Shown one piece after another: positions 1 through 6,740 of a stretch of 9,637 nt of DNA. The notes beneath the pieces were generated by a model. The model had not been told where the DNA came from. It made no database searches and saw only the letters and a list, made by a program, of their open reading frames with translations. The position numbers and the translations under genes were made by a program. Each line of letters begins with the position of its first letter. Within the stretch, counting starts at the first letter, position 1. The stretch comes from Flavobacterium sp. (lineage in GTDB: Bacteria > Bacteroidota > Bacteroidia > Flavobacteriales > Flavobacteriaceae): positions 1-9,637 of the forward strand of contig JAHEBK010000043.1 in the NCBI GenBank assembly GCA_024642295.1, in the 5' to 3' direction.

Positions 1-548
1 TACTTGAAATCGCACAGGCTTTCCAAATAGCAAAAAACGAAGGTCACGGTCCTAAACGTTCCTTATTATTTCTTCATCTCACAGGTGAGGAGCACGGATT
101 ATTAGGTTCAAAATTTTATACCGAAAACCCTATTTTTCCATTAAAAAATACAATAGCCGATATTAATATCGATATGATTGGTCGTCGCGATGCTGAACAT
201 AGCACAACAAACAATTACGTCTATGTTATAGGTTCTGACCGTTTATCAACTGACTTACATAACATCGTAGTTGCAACTAATGAAAAGTACAGCCAATTGG
301 ATTTGGATTTTAAATTTAATGCACCAAATGAGCCCAACCATTATTACGAACGCTCTGACCATTATAATTTTGCTAAAAATGGAATTCCTTCCGTTTTCTT
401 TTTTAATGGCGTCCACGCTGATTACCATAGACCAACCGATACTCCTGATAAAATAGAATTTGATGCCTTGGCCAAAAGAGCCCAACTAGCTTTTACTGTG
501 GCTTGGGAGCTTGCCAATCGCGAAAACCGAATTACAGTCGATAAATAG
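1..548 (+). CDS. M28 family zinc metallopeptidase, C-terminal part (5' end outside window)
   Basis: The reading frame is already open at base 3 and runs 181 codons to a TAA, so the start and N-terminus lie upstream. The visible part carries the M28 (aminopeptidase Y/S-like) zinc-site motifs. TGEEHGLLGS (in-window residues 27-36) holds the catalytic glutamate followed by a zinc-ligand glutamate. NIDMIGR (55-61) holds a ligand aspartate. A C-terminal YHRPTDTPDKI has the last ligand histidine at about residue 142. SDHYNF and GIPSVFFFNG match the core strands before that histidine. Proteins of this family remove N-terminal residues from peptides, and in Bacteroidota they are usually exported, but any signal peptide would be upstream and cannot be seen. 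The protein ends soon after the catalytic domain, with no added C-terminal domain or sorting tail. The family call is secure; the substrate is unknown. No clear terminator follows the stop codon. Confidence 0.93.
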   Translation, partial: LEIAQAFQIAKNEGHGPKRSLLFLHLTGEEHGLLGSKFYTENPIFPLKNTIADINIDMIGRRDAEHSTTNNYVYVIGSDRLSTDLHNIVVATNEKYSQLDLDFKFNAPNEPNHYYERSDHYNFAKNGIPSVFFFNGVHADYHRPTDTPDKIEFDALAKRAQLAFTVAWELANRENRITVDK

Positions 549-590
549 CTTTATTAGGACAGCATTATCGTGGACAAAAAAGGAACACTG

Positions 591-665
591 ATAACACAGA
601 TTAAACGGATTTACACAGATTTTTTAAATTATAACATTTAAAAATCCTTGATTTAAACCGTTAGA
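591..665. repeat. Imperfect palindromic intergenic element with ACACAGATT words
   Basis: ACACAGATT occurs at 594-602 and 613-621, flanking AAACGG. A right arm around 648-665, read on the other strand, gives TCTAACGGTTTAAATC, which resembles the left arm GATTAAACGGATTT. Between them lies a 9-bp AT-only perfect stem (621-629 with 636-644, six-base loop). The whole reads as a degenerate foldback in the 291-bp gap between two convergent genes. It lacks a GC-rich stem followed by a T run, so it is not a typical terminator. I infer a dispersed noncoding element; copy number cannot be judged from one window. Confidence 0.4.
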
Positions 666-783
666 TTCAATTAATTTTTGATGATAAATTTTTGTGATTT
701 CGAGTAATTCTCCGCGGTGTATTATATCGAGTACTAGGAAATTTATATTCAAAAAGCACTATTCCTCAAATTTACCAAAAGTC

Positions 784-815
784 ATAAAAAAACCGCCAAT
801 TTTCATTGACGGTTT
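784..815 (-). terminator. Rho-independent terminator of the 146-residue protein gene
   Basis: The arms 791-799 and 806-814 form a 9-bp stem with a six-base loop. On the minus strand it reads AACCGUCAA / UUGGCGGUU with one U-G pair, followed directly by a run of seven U. It lies 25 bases past the stop codon of the leftward gene. No T run follows on the plus strand, so it serves the minus strand only. Confidence 0.85.
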
Positions 816-839
816 CCATTATATGCTTAACCCAAAAAT

Positions 840-1280
840 TTATTTTTTACCAAATTTCCATTCAAATTCATCTTTATTATTGATGATGGCTCCCAATTCA
901 AATTTGACTACTTCGTCAAACTCGGTTTGGAAAATAATCCAGTTTTCATCATTGAAGTAGTTTTCAAAAGTATCAAACTCTTCTTGAGTAAATTTGGTGA
1001 TGTTTTTCTTTGCCAATTCTTTTTTGACATCCCCAATTTTTTGTCCGATAATTTTATTTCCAAACAATTCCAAAGCTGCACTTGATGCCACAATATATCC
1101 TAGTTTAAAATCTTCATCATGGTAAAATGTCAAACGCATTTTTAGACTGTTGTACACTAAAATTTGGTGTCCGTCTTCGTCTTTATATTCTTTAGTTGGT
1201 TTGCCATAAATTGCCGTAACATCTTTTTGTTTCATTCCAAAAAGCAATTTATCAATACCGTTTTTGAGATTTATTTTCAT
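840..1280 (-). CDS. Conserved hypothetical protein, 146 aa, with apparent internal duplication
   Basis: I do not recognise a named family. The protein has no signal peptide or membrane segment and is rich in Lys, Asp, Glu and aromatic residues, so it is probably cytoplasmic. Its two halves look alike. FGMKQKDVTAIYGKP (14-28) parallels IIGQKIGDVKKEL (77-89). LVYNSLKMRLTFYHDEDFKLGYI (41-63, given by its pattern of alternating aromatic residues ending in F-K-L-G) parallels 105-132, which ends KFELGAI. Each half reads as a GM..DV..GKP helix followed by beta strands. The 'GM...DV...G.P' opening recalls the SmpA/OmlA and BLIP-like fold, but that is inference from pattern only. The ATG at 1280 follows an A-rich stretch typical of this group's starts. 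The gene is probably monocistronic, ending at the terminator at 784-815. No function is assigned. Confidence 0.8.
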   Translation of the reverse strand: MKINLKNGIDKLLFGMKQKDVTAIYGKPTKEYKDEDGHQILVYNSLKMRLTFYHDEDFKLGYIVASSAALELFGNKIIGQKIGDVKKELAKKNITKFTQEEFDTFENYFNDENWIIFQTEFDEVVKFELGAIINNKDEFEWKFGKK

Positions 1281-1287
1281 TTTTTTT

Positions 1288-1315
1288 ATTTAGGAATTAT
1301 GATTTAGGAATTGGG
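1288..1315. repeat. 14-bp direct repeat, two units
   Basis: ATTTAGGAATTATG (1288-1301) is followed without a gap by ATTTAGGAATTGGG (1302-1315), 12 of 14 bases identical. On the minus strand the pair lies 8-35 bases before the ATG of the 146-residue protein gene, so it would fall in its 5' leader or promoter. Confidence 0.7.
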
Positions 1316-1349
1316 ATTTTCAGAAGCCAATACAATGATTATATTATTT

Positions 1350-1450
1350 CACAAAGATTCTCAAAGTTAACACAGAGCTACACGAAGAGAATTTTAAACA
1401 CAGATTTCACATTCCCTCAAATTATTTTATTAAAGCTTTGCGTCTTTGCG
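1350..1450. repeat. Intergenic element bounded by inverted CAAAG-type words
   Basis: The left end CACAAAGATTCTCAAAG (1350-1366) and the right end CTTTGCGTCTTTGCG (1436-1450) are imperfect inverted copies: the reverse complement of the right end is CGCAAAGACGCAAAG. Between them lie ACACAGAG and a third copy of ACACAGATT (1398-1406), the word found twice at 594-621. It contains no reading frame of note and no terminator-like stem with a T run. I infer a noncoding dispersed repeat. Confidence 0.4.
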
Positions 1451-1493
1451 ATTAAACTCTTCTAACTAAAACTGAGACTGAAAACTAAAAAAA

Positions 1494-1859
1494 CTACTCT
1501 TCATCCTCATAAAACTCATCGTAACGAGCAGGAATTTGCGGATCGTATAACGGACATTTGAATTCTTCCATAATACTTACGAGTTTGTCCATCGTTTTTC
1601 CTTCAGTACCGTAGCAATCAATTTGAATGCTTTGTGATGTTGAATTTACCTGAAAAGCACCTTTCCCTTTTGGGTTCTGCCAACTGTTCTCATCTACTTT
1701 TTCCCAAGTTGCAAATACTGAAGCAATGCGATTCATGATTACTTGCACTGGTAGTGTTTCTAAACCTTCAACAGTTTCTTCGTCCAACAAAGCTTCGTAA
1801 ACTAATTGGTGATTGAGATAAACTCCATCTAGGTATTGCCAAAAGAATAATTCGTACAT
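1494..1859 (-). CDS. Conserved hypothetical protein, 121 aa
   Basis: The function is not recognised. The protein opens MYELFFWQYLDGVYLNHQ, continues with an EGLETLPVQVIMNRI segment (31-45) that is probably helical, then FATWEKVDENSWQ (49-61) and a stretch with beta-strand character, GAFQVNSTSQSIQIDCYG (67-84). It ends in a CPLYDPQIPARYDEF block (102-116) and an acidic tail. There is no signal peptide or membrane segment, so it is likely a small soluble alpha/beta protein. The compact, patterned sequence and acidic tail support a real gene rather than a chance frame. It lies 84 bp downstream of purM on the same strand, with no terminator or TAnnTTTG box between them, so it may be read from the purM promoter. 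No purine-related role is visible. I see no terminator after it. Confidence 0.82.
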   Translation of the reverse strand: MYELFFWQYLDGVYLNHQLVYEALLDEETVEGLETLPVQVIMNRIASVFATWEKVDENSWQNPKGKGAFQVNSTSQSIQIDCYGTEGKTMDKLVSIMEEFKCPLYDPQIPARYDEFYEDEE

Positions 1860-1867
1860 GAGGAAAA

Positions 1868-1939
1868 GTTTAATCGGTTAATTGTTTAAATGTTTAATTG
1901 TCGATTCGCTTAACCAATTAAACGACTAAGCAGTTAAGC
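1868..1939. repeat. Tandem 8-bp repeat, nine degenerate units
   Basis: The gap between purM and the 121-residue protein gene reads as nine consecutive octamers. Examples are GTTTAATC (1868-1875), GGTTAATT (1876-1883), GTTTAATT (1892-1899), GCTTAACC (1908-1915) and AGTTAAGC (1932-1939). Seven of the nine have TTAA at unit positions 3-6. Only the unit at 1900-1907 departs strongly. The array ends five bases before the purM stop codon and eight bases before the next start codon, so it fills nearly the whole 84-bp gap. Confidence 0.7.
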
Positions 1940-1943
1940 AATC

Positions 1944-3122
1944 TTAATACTCAAAAGTACCGTATTCGCTAGTAATCGTTAATTTTTTAGCATCCGCAGC
2001 TTCTACTCTACCTACGATTTGTGCATCAACATTAAATGATTTTGAAATCGCAATAATATCTTGTGCAACCGCTTCAGGAACGTATAATTCCATACGGTGA
2101 CCGCAGTTGAATACTTGGTACATTTCTTTCCAATCAGTTTTTGATTGCTCTTGAATCAATTGAAACAAAGGTGGCACTGGAAACAAGTTGTCTTTGATGA
2201 TGTGCAAGTTTTGTACAAAATGCAAGATTTTAGTTTGTGCTCCACCACTGCAATGCACCATTCCGTGAATATCGCTAGCGTTGTATTTGTCTAAAATTGT
2301 TTTGATAATTGGTGCGTAAGTACGCGTTGGTGACAATACTAATTGTCCTGCGTCTATTGGGCTGTTTTCTACTGCATCTGTCAATTTTACTTGACCTGAA
2401 TAAATAAGGTCGTTTGGCACTGCAGCATCATAACTTTCTGGATATTTGGCAGCCAAATATTTCTCAAAAACATCGTGACGCGCAGAGGTTAATCCGTTAC
2501 TTCCCATTCCGCCATTATAGCTTTTTTCGTAACTCGCTTGACCAAAAGAAGCCAATCCTACGATAACATCACCCGCTTGAATATTGGCGTTGTCAATTAC
2601 TTTAGCACGTGGCATTCGAGCCGTAACTGTTGAATCTACAATGATGGTACGCACGATATCACCTACATCAGCTGTTTCTCCACCTGTTGAATGAATAGTT
2701 ACTCCAAAAGAATCCAATTCTTTGATTAGTTCTTCAGTACCGTTGATGATTGCAGAAATGACATCCGCAGGAATTAGGTTTTTATTTCTTCCAATAGTAG
2801 AAGAAAGCAAAATATTGTCCGTTGCTCCAACACACAATAAATCGTCAATATTCATGATTAAAGCATCTTGTGCAATGCCTTTCCAAACGGATAAATCACC
2901 CGTTTCTTTCCAATACATATAAGCAAGAGACGATTTAGTTCCAGCTCCATCAGCATGCATAATCAAGCAATAATCCTCATCCTGAGTTAAATAATCAGGA
3001 ACAATTTTACAAAATGCTTGTGGAAATAATCCTTTATCAATGTTTTTTATGGCGTTGTGTACATCTTCTTTGGATGCCGAAACCCCACGAAGGGCATATC
3101 TTTTTGAAGTATCTGAACTCAT
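1944..3122 (-). CDS. purM: Phosphoribosylformylglycinamidine cyclo-ligase (AIR synthase), Bacteroidota type
   Basis: PurM closes the imidazole ring in purine synthesis, converting FGAM and ATP to AIR in the cytoplasm. The 392-residue product has the two-domain PurM/AIR-synthase layout. The phosphate and ATP loop is HADGAGTKSSLAY (56-68). It is followed by AQDALIMNIDDLLCVGA (84-100), HSTGGETADVGD (144-155), and the domain junction SFGQ...YNGGMGSNGLTSARHD (192-216). The C-terminal domain holds HCSGGAQTKILHF (290-302) and MYQVFNCGHRMELYV (334-348). Several motifs differ from classical PurM (DGVGTK, GGG and FNMG forms), and the protein is about 45 residues longer than the E. coli enzyme, as expected for the Bacteroidota branch. 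I chose the MSSDTSKRY start at 3122. An in-frame ATG at 3179 would place the promoter box at 3168-3175 inside the gene. No other purine genes are nearby. Confidence 0.9.
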   Translation of the reverse strand: MSSDTSKRYALRGVSASKEDVHNAIKNIDKGLFPQAFCKIVPDYLTQDEDYCLIMHADGAGTKSSLAYMYWKETGDLSVWKGIAQDALIMNIDDLLCVGATDNILLSSTIGRNKNLIPADVISAIINGTEELIKELDSFGVTIHSTGGETADVGDIVRTIIVDSTVTARMPRAKVIDNANIQAGDVIVGLASFGQASYEKSYNGGMGSNGLTSARHDVFEKYLAAKYPESYDAAVPNDLIYSGQVKLTDAVENSPIDAGQLVLSPTRTYAPIIKTILDKYNASDIHGMVHCSGGAQTKILHFVQNLHIIKDNLFPVPPLFQLIQEQSKTDWKEMYQVFNCGHRMELYVPEAVAQDIIAISKSFNVDAQIVGRVEAADAKKLTITSEYGTFEY

Positions 3123-3167
3123 GAATTGTAATTGTGTAATTGGTTTTAACCAACTGGTTTGCGTGCG

Positions 3168-3175
3168 CAAAGATA
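3168..3175 (-). promoter_or_regulatory. Bacteroidota -7 box for purM
   Basis: On the minus strand this reads TATCTTTG, an exact match to TAnnTTTG. It ends 45 bases before the purM ATG at 3122. No clear -33 TTG element lies at the usual distance upstream. Its position supports the shorter purM start. Confidence 0.65.
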
Positions 3176-3191
3176 ACAAAAGATTACGGAT

Positions 3192-3215
3192 TTTAGATTG
3201 CAGAATTTAGATTGC
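3192..3215. repeat. 14-bp-period direct repeat TTTAGATTGC
   Basis: TTTAGATTGC occurs at 3192-3201 and 3206-3215, a 14-bp period like the pair at 1288-1315. It lies directly upstream of the purM -7 box, across the region where a -33 element would fall. A 12-bp perfect palindrome, CTTTTATAAAAG, follows at 3216-3227. Confidence 0.55.
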
Positions 3216-3235
3216 CTTTTATAAAAGTTAAAAAA

Positions 3236-4126
3236 TTAATTTTCTAGTATCTCAATTTCCACTCTTCTGTTTTCGGCACGCTCTTCTTCATTTTTTTCAG
3301 GTATTGAAAAAAGTGGTTGCGAAACCCCAAAACCCTTATAACTCATACGACTTTTATCAATTTCATTAAATTCTAGAAATTTATATATCGCTTTGGCTCG
3401 TTGTGTGGATAAATTTGCTCTATCAACACCAACACAACATAAATGTCCTTGAATACTGATTTTTAGATTGGGATTTTTTTGCATTATCAACAACAATTCA
3501 TATAGCTTCCCTCTTGATTCGTTGACAACAGCAAAAGTATTCAGAACAAAATTCAGGTTTTTTATTTTTAATTTCTCCCCAACTTTAGCTTGACTTGCCG
3601 TTTGCATAAAAGCAACATCTAGTGGCAATTCGGTTTTTGAACCATTAGGATTTTGAATCGAAACTCTATCAGGAAAAATGATTGGAGCTTTAGGCAATGG
3701 TGCTTCTTTAACTGCCACTGGTTTTATTCCTAAAATTTCATCTTCCTTTTCAATATCTTTTTCTTTTAAAAAGTACAAGGTTACTTTTCTGTTTTTTGCT
3801 TTTTCAGGTAATTGCTTGTGAAGTTCACCAAAAGTTCTCGTCTTAAAATCGGCTCTAATTTTTACTTGGTCTTTAATTATTTTATAGACAAAATCCACTC
3901 TTTTAGAAGCCAACACTTCATTGTATTCCACTGAACCATCTTCATCACAAAATCCGTAAGCTCCAACAACTTTACTGGTTTTATTATCTTGAATCCAAGT
4001 TTCTAAGGCTTGACTCTCATTTTTAGACAACTCAAACTTATTGCTTTCAAAATAAATAGAAAATTGCTCCTGTGACCAAGACAGATTTGAAACAAAAAAG
4101 AATATTAAAAAAAATCTACAAATCAT
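3236..4126 (-). CDS. Secreted protein with two OmpA-like domains
   Basis: The 296-residue product starts with a signal peptide (hydrophobic 4-15, likely cut after LSWS at 18) without a lipobox. It therefore probably goes to the periplasm or outer envelope. There is no N-terminal beta-barrel. The first OmpA-like domain (about 20-120) has GFCDEDGSVEYNEVLASKR (58-76). Here Asp61 and Arg76, 15 residues apart, match the diaminopimelate-binding pair of OmpA/Pal proteins. A linker rich in Lys, Pro and Ala (121-180) leads to the second OmpA-like domain (about 186-294). That domain has GHLCCVGVDRANLSTQRA (227-244) and ends RAENRRVEIEIL. Here the binding Asp is replaced by Cys230 and the loop is two residues shorter. 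The family role is non-covalent anchoring to peptidoglycan. The gene starts 43 bp beyond the glnN terminator; I see no good TAnnTTTG box for it. The partner is unknown. Confidence 0.85.
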   Translation of the reverse strand: MICRFFLIFFFVSNLSWSQEQFSIYFESNKFELSKNESQALETWIQDNKTSKVVGAYGFCDEDGSVEYNEVLASKRVDFVYKIIKDQVKIRADFKTRTFGELHKQLPEKAKNRKVTLYFLKEKDIEKEDEILGIKPVAVKEAPLPKAPIIFPDRVSIQNPNGSKTELPLDVAFMQTASQAKVGEKLKIKNLNFVLNTFAVVNESRGKLYELLLIMQKNPNLKISIQGHLCCVGVDRANLSTQRAKAIYKFLEFNEIDKSRMSYKGFGVSQPLFSIPEKNEEERAENRRVEIEILEN

Positions 4127-4131
4127 AAGAC

Positions 4132-4147
4132 TAATTATTAATAATTA
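4132..4147. promoter_or_regulatory. 16-bp perfect AT palindrome before the OmpA-like gene
   Basis: TAATTATTAATAATTA is a perfect 16-bp palindrome ending five bases upstream of the ATG of the double-OmpA gene. It could be an operator or a leader stem. In DNA this AT-rich it may also be chance. Confidence 0.25.
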
Positions 4148-4168
4148 AACCACATCATTGGAACACAC

Positions 4169-4200
4169 AAAAAAGGCTATCCGTTAGTTTTCGGATAGCC
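4169..4200 (-). terminator. Rho-independent terminator of glnN
   Basis: GGCTATCCG (4175-4183) and CGGATAGCC (4192-4200) form a perfect 9-bp GC-rich stem with an eight-base loop. On the minus strand a run of six U follows. It begins about 10 bases after the glnN stop codon. Confidence 0.93.
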
Positions 4201-4210
4201 TCATTACAAT

Positions 4211-6400
4211 TTATTTAGTCAACAATAATTCTCGGTATTTGGTCAAGGTCCACAATTCATTATCAACCAAAAGCTCTAGTTTATCACAATGTTCTCTGAT
4301 GACTTCAAAATAAGGTTTCACATTATTACAATAAGCTTCAGCCATTTTTTGAGCATCAGCCAAGACATTGGCTTTTTTTCTTTCGTTTGTCATCTCGACT
4401 ACTTTAGAATTGATTCCTTCGATATGCCTTGAAATACTTTTGATTAATCGAATTTGCTCTTTGGCAATAGTTTCAAATTCAGCACCAAAAATATCTTTTA
4501 ACCCTTTTACATTTTCAATTAAAGTGTTTTGATAACGAATCGCCGTTGGAATCACATGATTAGTGGCAACATCACCCAATACACGCCCTTCGATTTGGAT
4601 TTTTTTAGTATACTCCTCCAATTCGATTTCATAACGCGCTTCGACTTCAATATGATTCATAATTCCCATTTCAGAGAATAACTCTAACGCTTTTTTAGAA
4701 ATTTTTTCTTTTAAAGCTTCTGGAGTCGTTTTAAAATTACTCAACCCTCTTTTAGCTGCTTCTTTTTCCCAGGCTTCACTATATCCATCCCCTTCAAAAA
4801 GGATTTTTTTAGATTTTTTAATATACTCTCTCAGTACATTAAAAACAGCATCGTCTTTTTTCATGGTTTTGTTTTCAATCAAAGCATCGACTTCAATTTT
4901 GAAATCCTTTAATTGTTTGGCCACAATTGTATTCAAAGTAGTCATCGCATTTGAACAATTGGCAGAAGAACCTACCGCACGGAATTCAAATTTATTTCCT
5001 GTAAAAGCAAATGGTGAGGTTCTATTTCTATCGGTATTATCCAAAATTACTTCTGGAATCTTCCCTACTACATTCAGTTTTAAGTCGGTTTTTTCTTCAG
5101 GAGATAATTTCCCTGTCGTCACCTCTTTCAATTCATCCAAAACTTTGGTCAATTGTTCTCCAATAAATACCGAGATAATGGCTGGTGGTGCTTCGTTTGC
5201 ACCTAAACGATGATCATTACTAGCCGTAGCAATCGAAGAACGCAATAACGATTCATAATCATTAACCGCTTTAATGGTATTAATAAAAAAGGTTAAAAAC
5301 TGTAAATTCGTCATTGGAGTTTTACTAGGGCTCAATAAATTAACTCCCGTATCTGTAGCTAATGACCAGTTGTTGTGTTTCCCTGAACCATTTACACCTT
5401 TGAATGGTTTTTCGTGTAACAACACTTTAAAATAATGACGTTCAGCTACTTTTTGCATCACATCCATCAACAAGCAATTGTGATCTACCGCTAAATTTGT
5501 TTCCTCAAAAATAGGTGCAAATTCAAATTGATTAGGTGCTACTTCATTATGACGTGTTTTTACGGGAATTCCAAGCAACATACATTCTTGTTCCAAATCA
5601 CGCATATACATCAACGCTCGTGTAGGAATCGCTCCGAAATAATGGTCGTCTAATTGTTGTCCTTTAGCCGAGGTATGTCCTAATAAGGTTCTTCCAGTCA
5701 TCATGATATCCGGACGTGATTCGGCCAAAGCCTTGTCAATCAAAAAATACTCTTGTTCCCATCCTAAAGTGGCTGTTACTTTTTTGACATTTTTATCAAA
5801 ATATTTACAAACCTCCGTTGCTGCTTCATCAATTGCAGACAAAGCTCTTAATAACGGGATTTTATTATCTAATGCTTCTCCTGTATACGAAATAAACACA
5901 GTAGGAATACATAATGTTGTACCAAAAATAAAAGCTGGTGAAGTAGGATCCCAAGCGGTATATCCTCTGGCCTCAAAAGTATTTCGAATACCACCATTAG
6001 GGAAACTAGAAGCATCAGGTTCTTGTTGCACTAATTGTGCGCCACCAAATTTCTCTACTGTTTCTGTTCCATCAAAAGAAGTCTCAAAAAAAGCATCGTG
6101 CTTTTCAGCAGTTGCTCCAGTAAGGGGTTGAAACCAATGGGTGTAATGTGTAACGCCTTTGGCTAAAGCCCATTCTTTCATTCCCATTGCAATATAATCT
6201 GCTAACTTCCTGTCAATTTTAGTCCCATGTTGAATTGCACTTTGAACTGCCTTAAAAGCATCTGAAGTGAGAAATTGTTTCATAGCTTTTTGGTTAAAAA
6301 CATTAGAACCAAAAATGGCTGATTTTCTTCCAGATTCTTCAAAATGAACTGGTTTTCTAGTAGAAGCTTCTCGCAGAGCTTGAAAACGTATTGTTGACAT
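4211..6400 (-). CDS. glnN: Glutamine synthetase type III
   Basis: This enzyme makes glutamine from glutamate, ammonia and ATP in the cytoplasm. Its 729 residues match the large GSIII class, about 1.6 times bacterial GSI. The N-terminal GSIII-specific region includes GVTHYTHWFQPLTG (82-95) and FPNGGIRNTFEARGYTAWDP (133-152). The catalytic core follows. CIPTVFISYTGEALD (164-178) is the GSIII signature. GWEQEYFLID (213-222) carries metal-binding glutamates 215 and 217. RHNEVAPNQFEFAP (283-296) and NGSGKHNNWS (337-346) come next. NRTSPFAFTGNKFEFRAVGSSAN (positions 459-481) contributes the substrate-binding arginines. The C-terminal third is charged and mostly helical. GSIII enzymes form double-ring dodecamers and are not adenylylated. 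The ATG at 6400 lies 34 bases from a TATATTTG box, and a strong terminator follows the stop. It is divergent from the type II gene glnII, 469 bp away. Confidence 0.97.
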   Translation of the reverse strand: MSTIRFQALREASTRKPVHFEESGRKSAIFGSNVFNQKAMKQFLTSDAFKAVQSAIQHGTKIDRKLADYIAMGMKEWALAKGVTHYTHWFQPLTGATAEKHDAFFETSFDGTETVEKFGGAQLVQQEPDASSFPNGGIRNTFEARGYTAWDPTSPAFIFGTTLCIPTVFISYTGEALDNKIPLLRALSAIDEAATEVCKYFDKNVKKVTATLGWEQEYFLIDKALAESRPDIMMTGRTLLGHTSAKGQQLDDHYFGAIPTRALMYMRDLEQECMLLGIPVKTRHNEVAPNQFEFAPIFEETNLAVDHNCLLMDVMQKVAERHYFKVLLHEKPFKGVNGSGKHNNWSLATDTGVNLLSPSKTPMTNLQFLTFFINTIKAVNDYESLLRSSIATASNDHRLGANEAPPAIISVFIGEQLTKVLDELKEVTTGKLSPEEKTDLKLNVVGKIPEVILDNTDRNRTSPFAFTGNKFEFRAVGSSANCSNAMTTLNTIVAKQLKDFKIEVDALIENKTMKKDDAVFNVLREYIKKSKKILFEGDGYSEAWEKEAAKRGLSNFKTTPEALKEKISKKALELFSEMGIMNHIEVEARYEIELEEYTKKIQIEGRVLGDVATNHVIPTAIRYQNTLIENVKGLKDIFGAEFETIAKEQIRLIKSISRHIEGINSKVVEMTNERKKANVLADAQKMAEAYCNNVKPYFEVIREHCDKLELLVDNELWTLTKYRELLLTK

Positions 6401-6434
6401 ATCTATAAATTTACTAGATGAATTATTTGTTTTA

Positions 6435-6442
6435 CAAATATA
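6435..6442 (-). promoter_or_regulatory. Bacteroidota -7 box for glnN
   Basis: TATATTTG on the minus strand exactly matches TAnnTTTG and ends 34 bases before the glnN ATG. No convincing TTG is found at 17-23 bases upstream. The same octamer serves glnII. Confidence 0.65.
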
Positions 6443-6694
6443 ACCACTTTATCTTGTTTGGCTCTAATTCAATTTATAGATTTTTAAACCCAGCAAGAGA
6501 TTTATCATTTTACAAGAAAAGGCTAAAGCTCTTTGTTTCTTTGATAAAATCATTATTGAAATAAAAGCATTTATATGTTTTACTATTTTCATCATATCTT
6601 TACTATTGAGCCCTACCATTAAAACAAACTCCATTTTTTAATGATTCCAAAATACACGCAACTTGTTATCCTTAATATTGTTCTTAATAAATTG

Positions 6695-6702
6695 CAAAAT
6701 TA
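6695..6702 (-). promoter_or_regulatory. Possible second, distal minus-strand -7 box
   Basis: TAATTTTG on the minus strand fits TAnnTTTG, with a TTTG about 15 bases upstream of it, slightly closer than usual. It could give a long-leader glnN transcript or a small RNA. Chance matches are likely in DNA this rich in A and T. Confidence 0.2.
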
Positions 6703-6740
6703 ATTTTTACATACATCCAAAATGATTATTTCTAAATTAT

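Noticed and set aside
694..960. Plus-strand open frame of 88 codons
   Set aside because: It runs through the minus-strand terminator and into the antisense of the 146-residue protein gene; the product is low complexity with no family features.
1868..1939. CRISPR array
   Set aside because: The units are 8 bp and contiguous, without 25-40 bp repeats separated by unique spacers.
3123..3179. Longer purM start at the ATG at 3179
   Set aside because: The TATCTTTG promoter box at 3168-3175 would be inside the gene, and the added 19 residues do not belong to the PurM fold.
3216..3227. CTTTTATAAAAG palindrome as terminator of the OmpA-like gene
   Set aside because: The stem is four AT-rich pairs once a loop is allowed, and no U run follows on the minus strand.
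4863..5213. Plus-strand open frame of 116 codons inside glnN
   Set aside because: It is antisense to the highly conserved GSIII core, has no promoter or family motif, and reflects the codon bias of the opposite strand.
5703..6131. Plus-strand open frame of 142 codons inside glnN
   Set aside because: It overlaps conserved GSIII motifs on the other strand and its translation shows no recognisable domain; it is a shadow of glnN.
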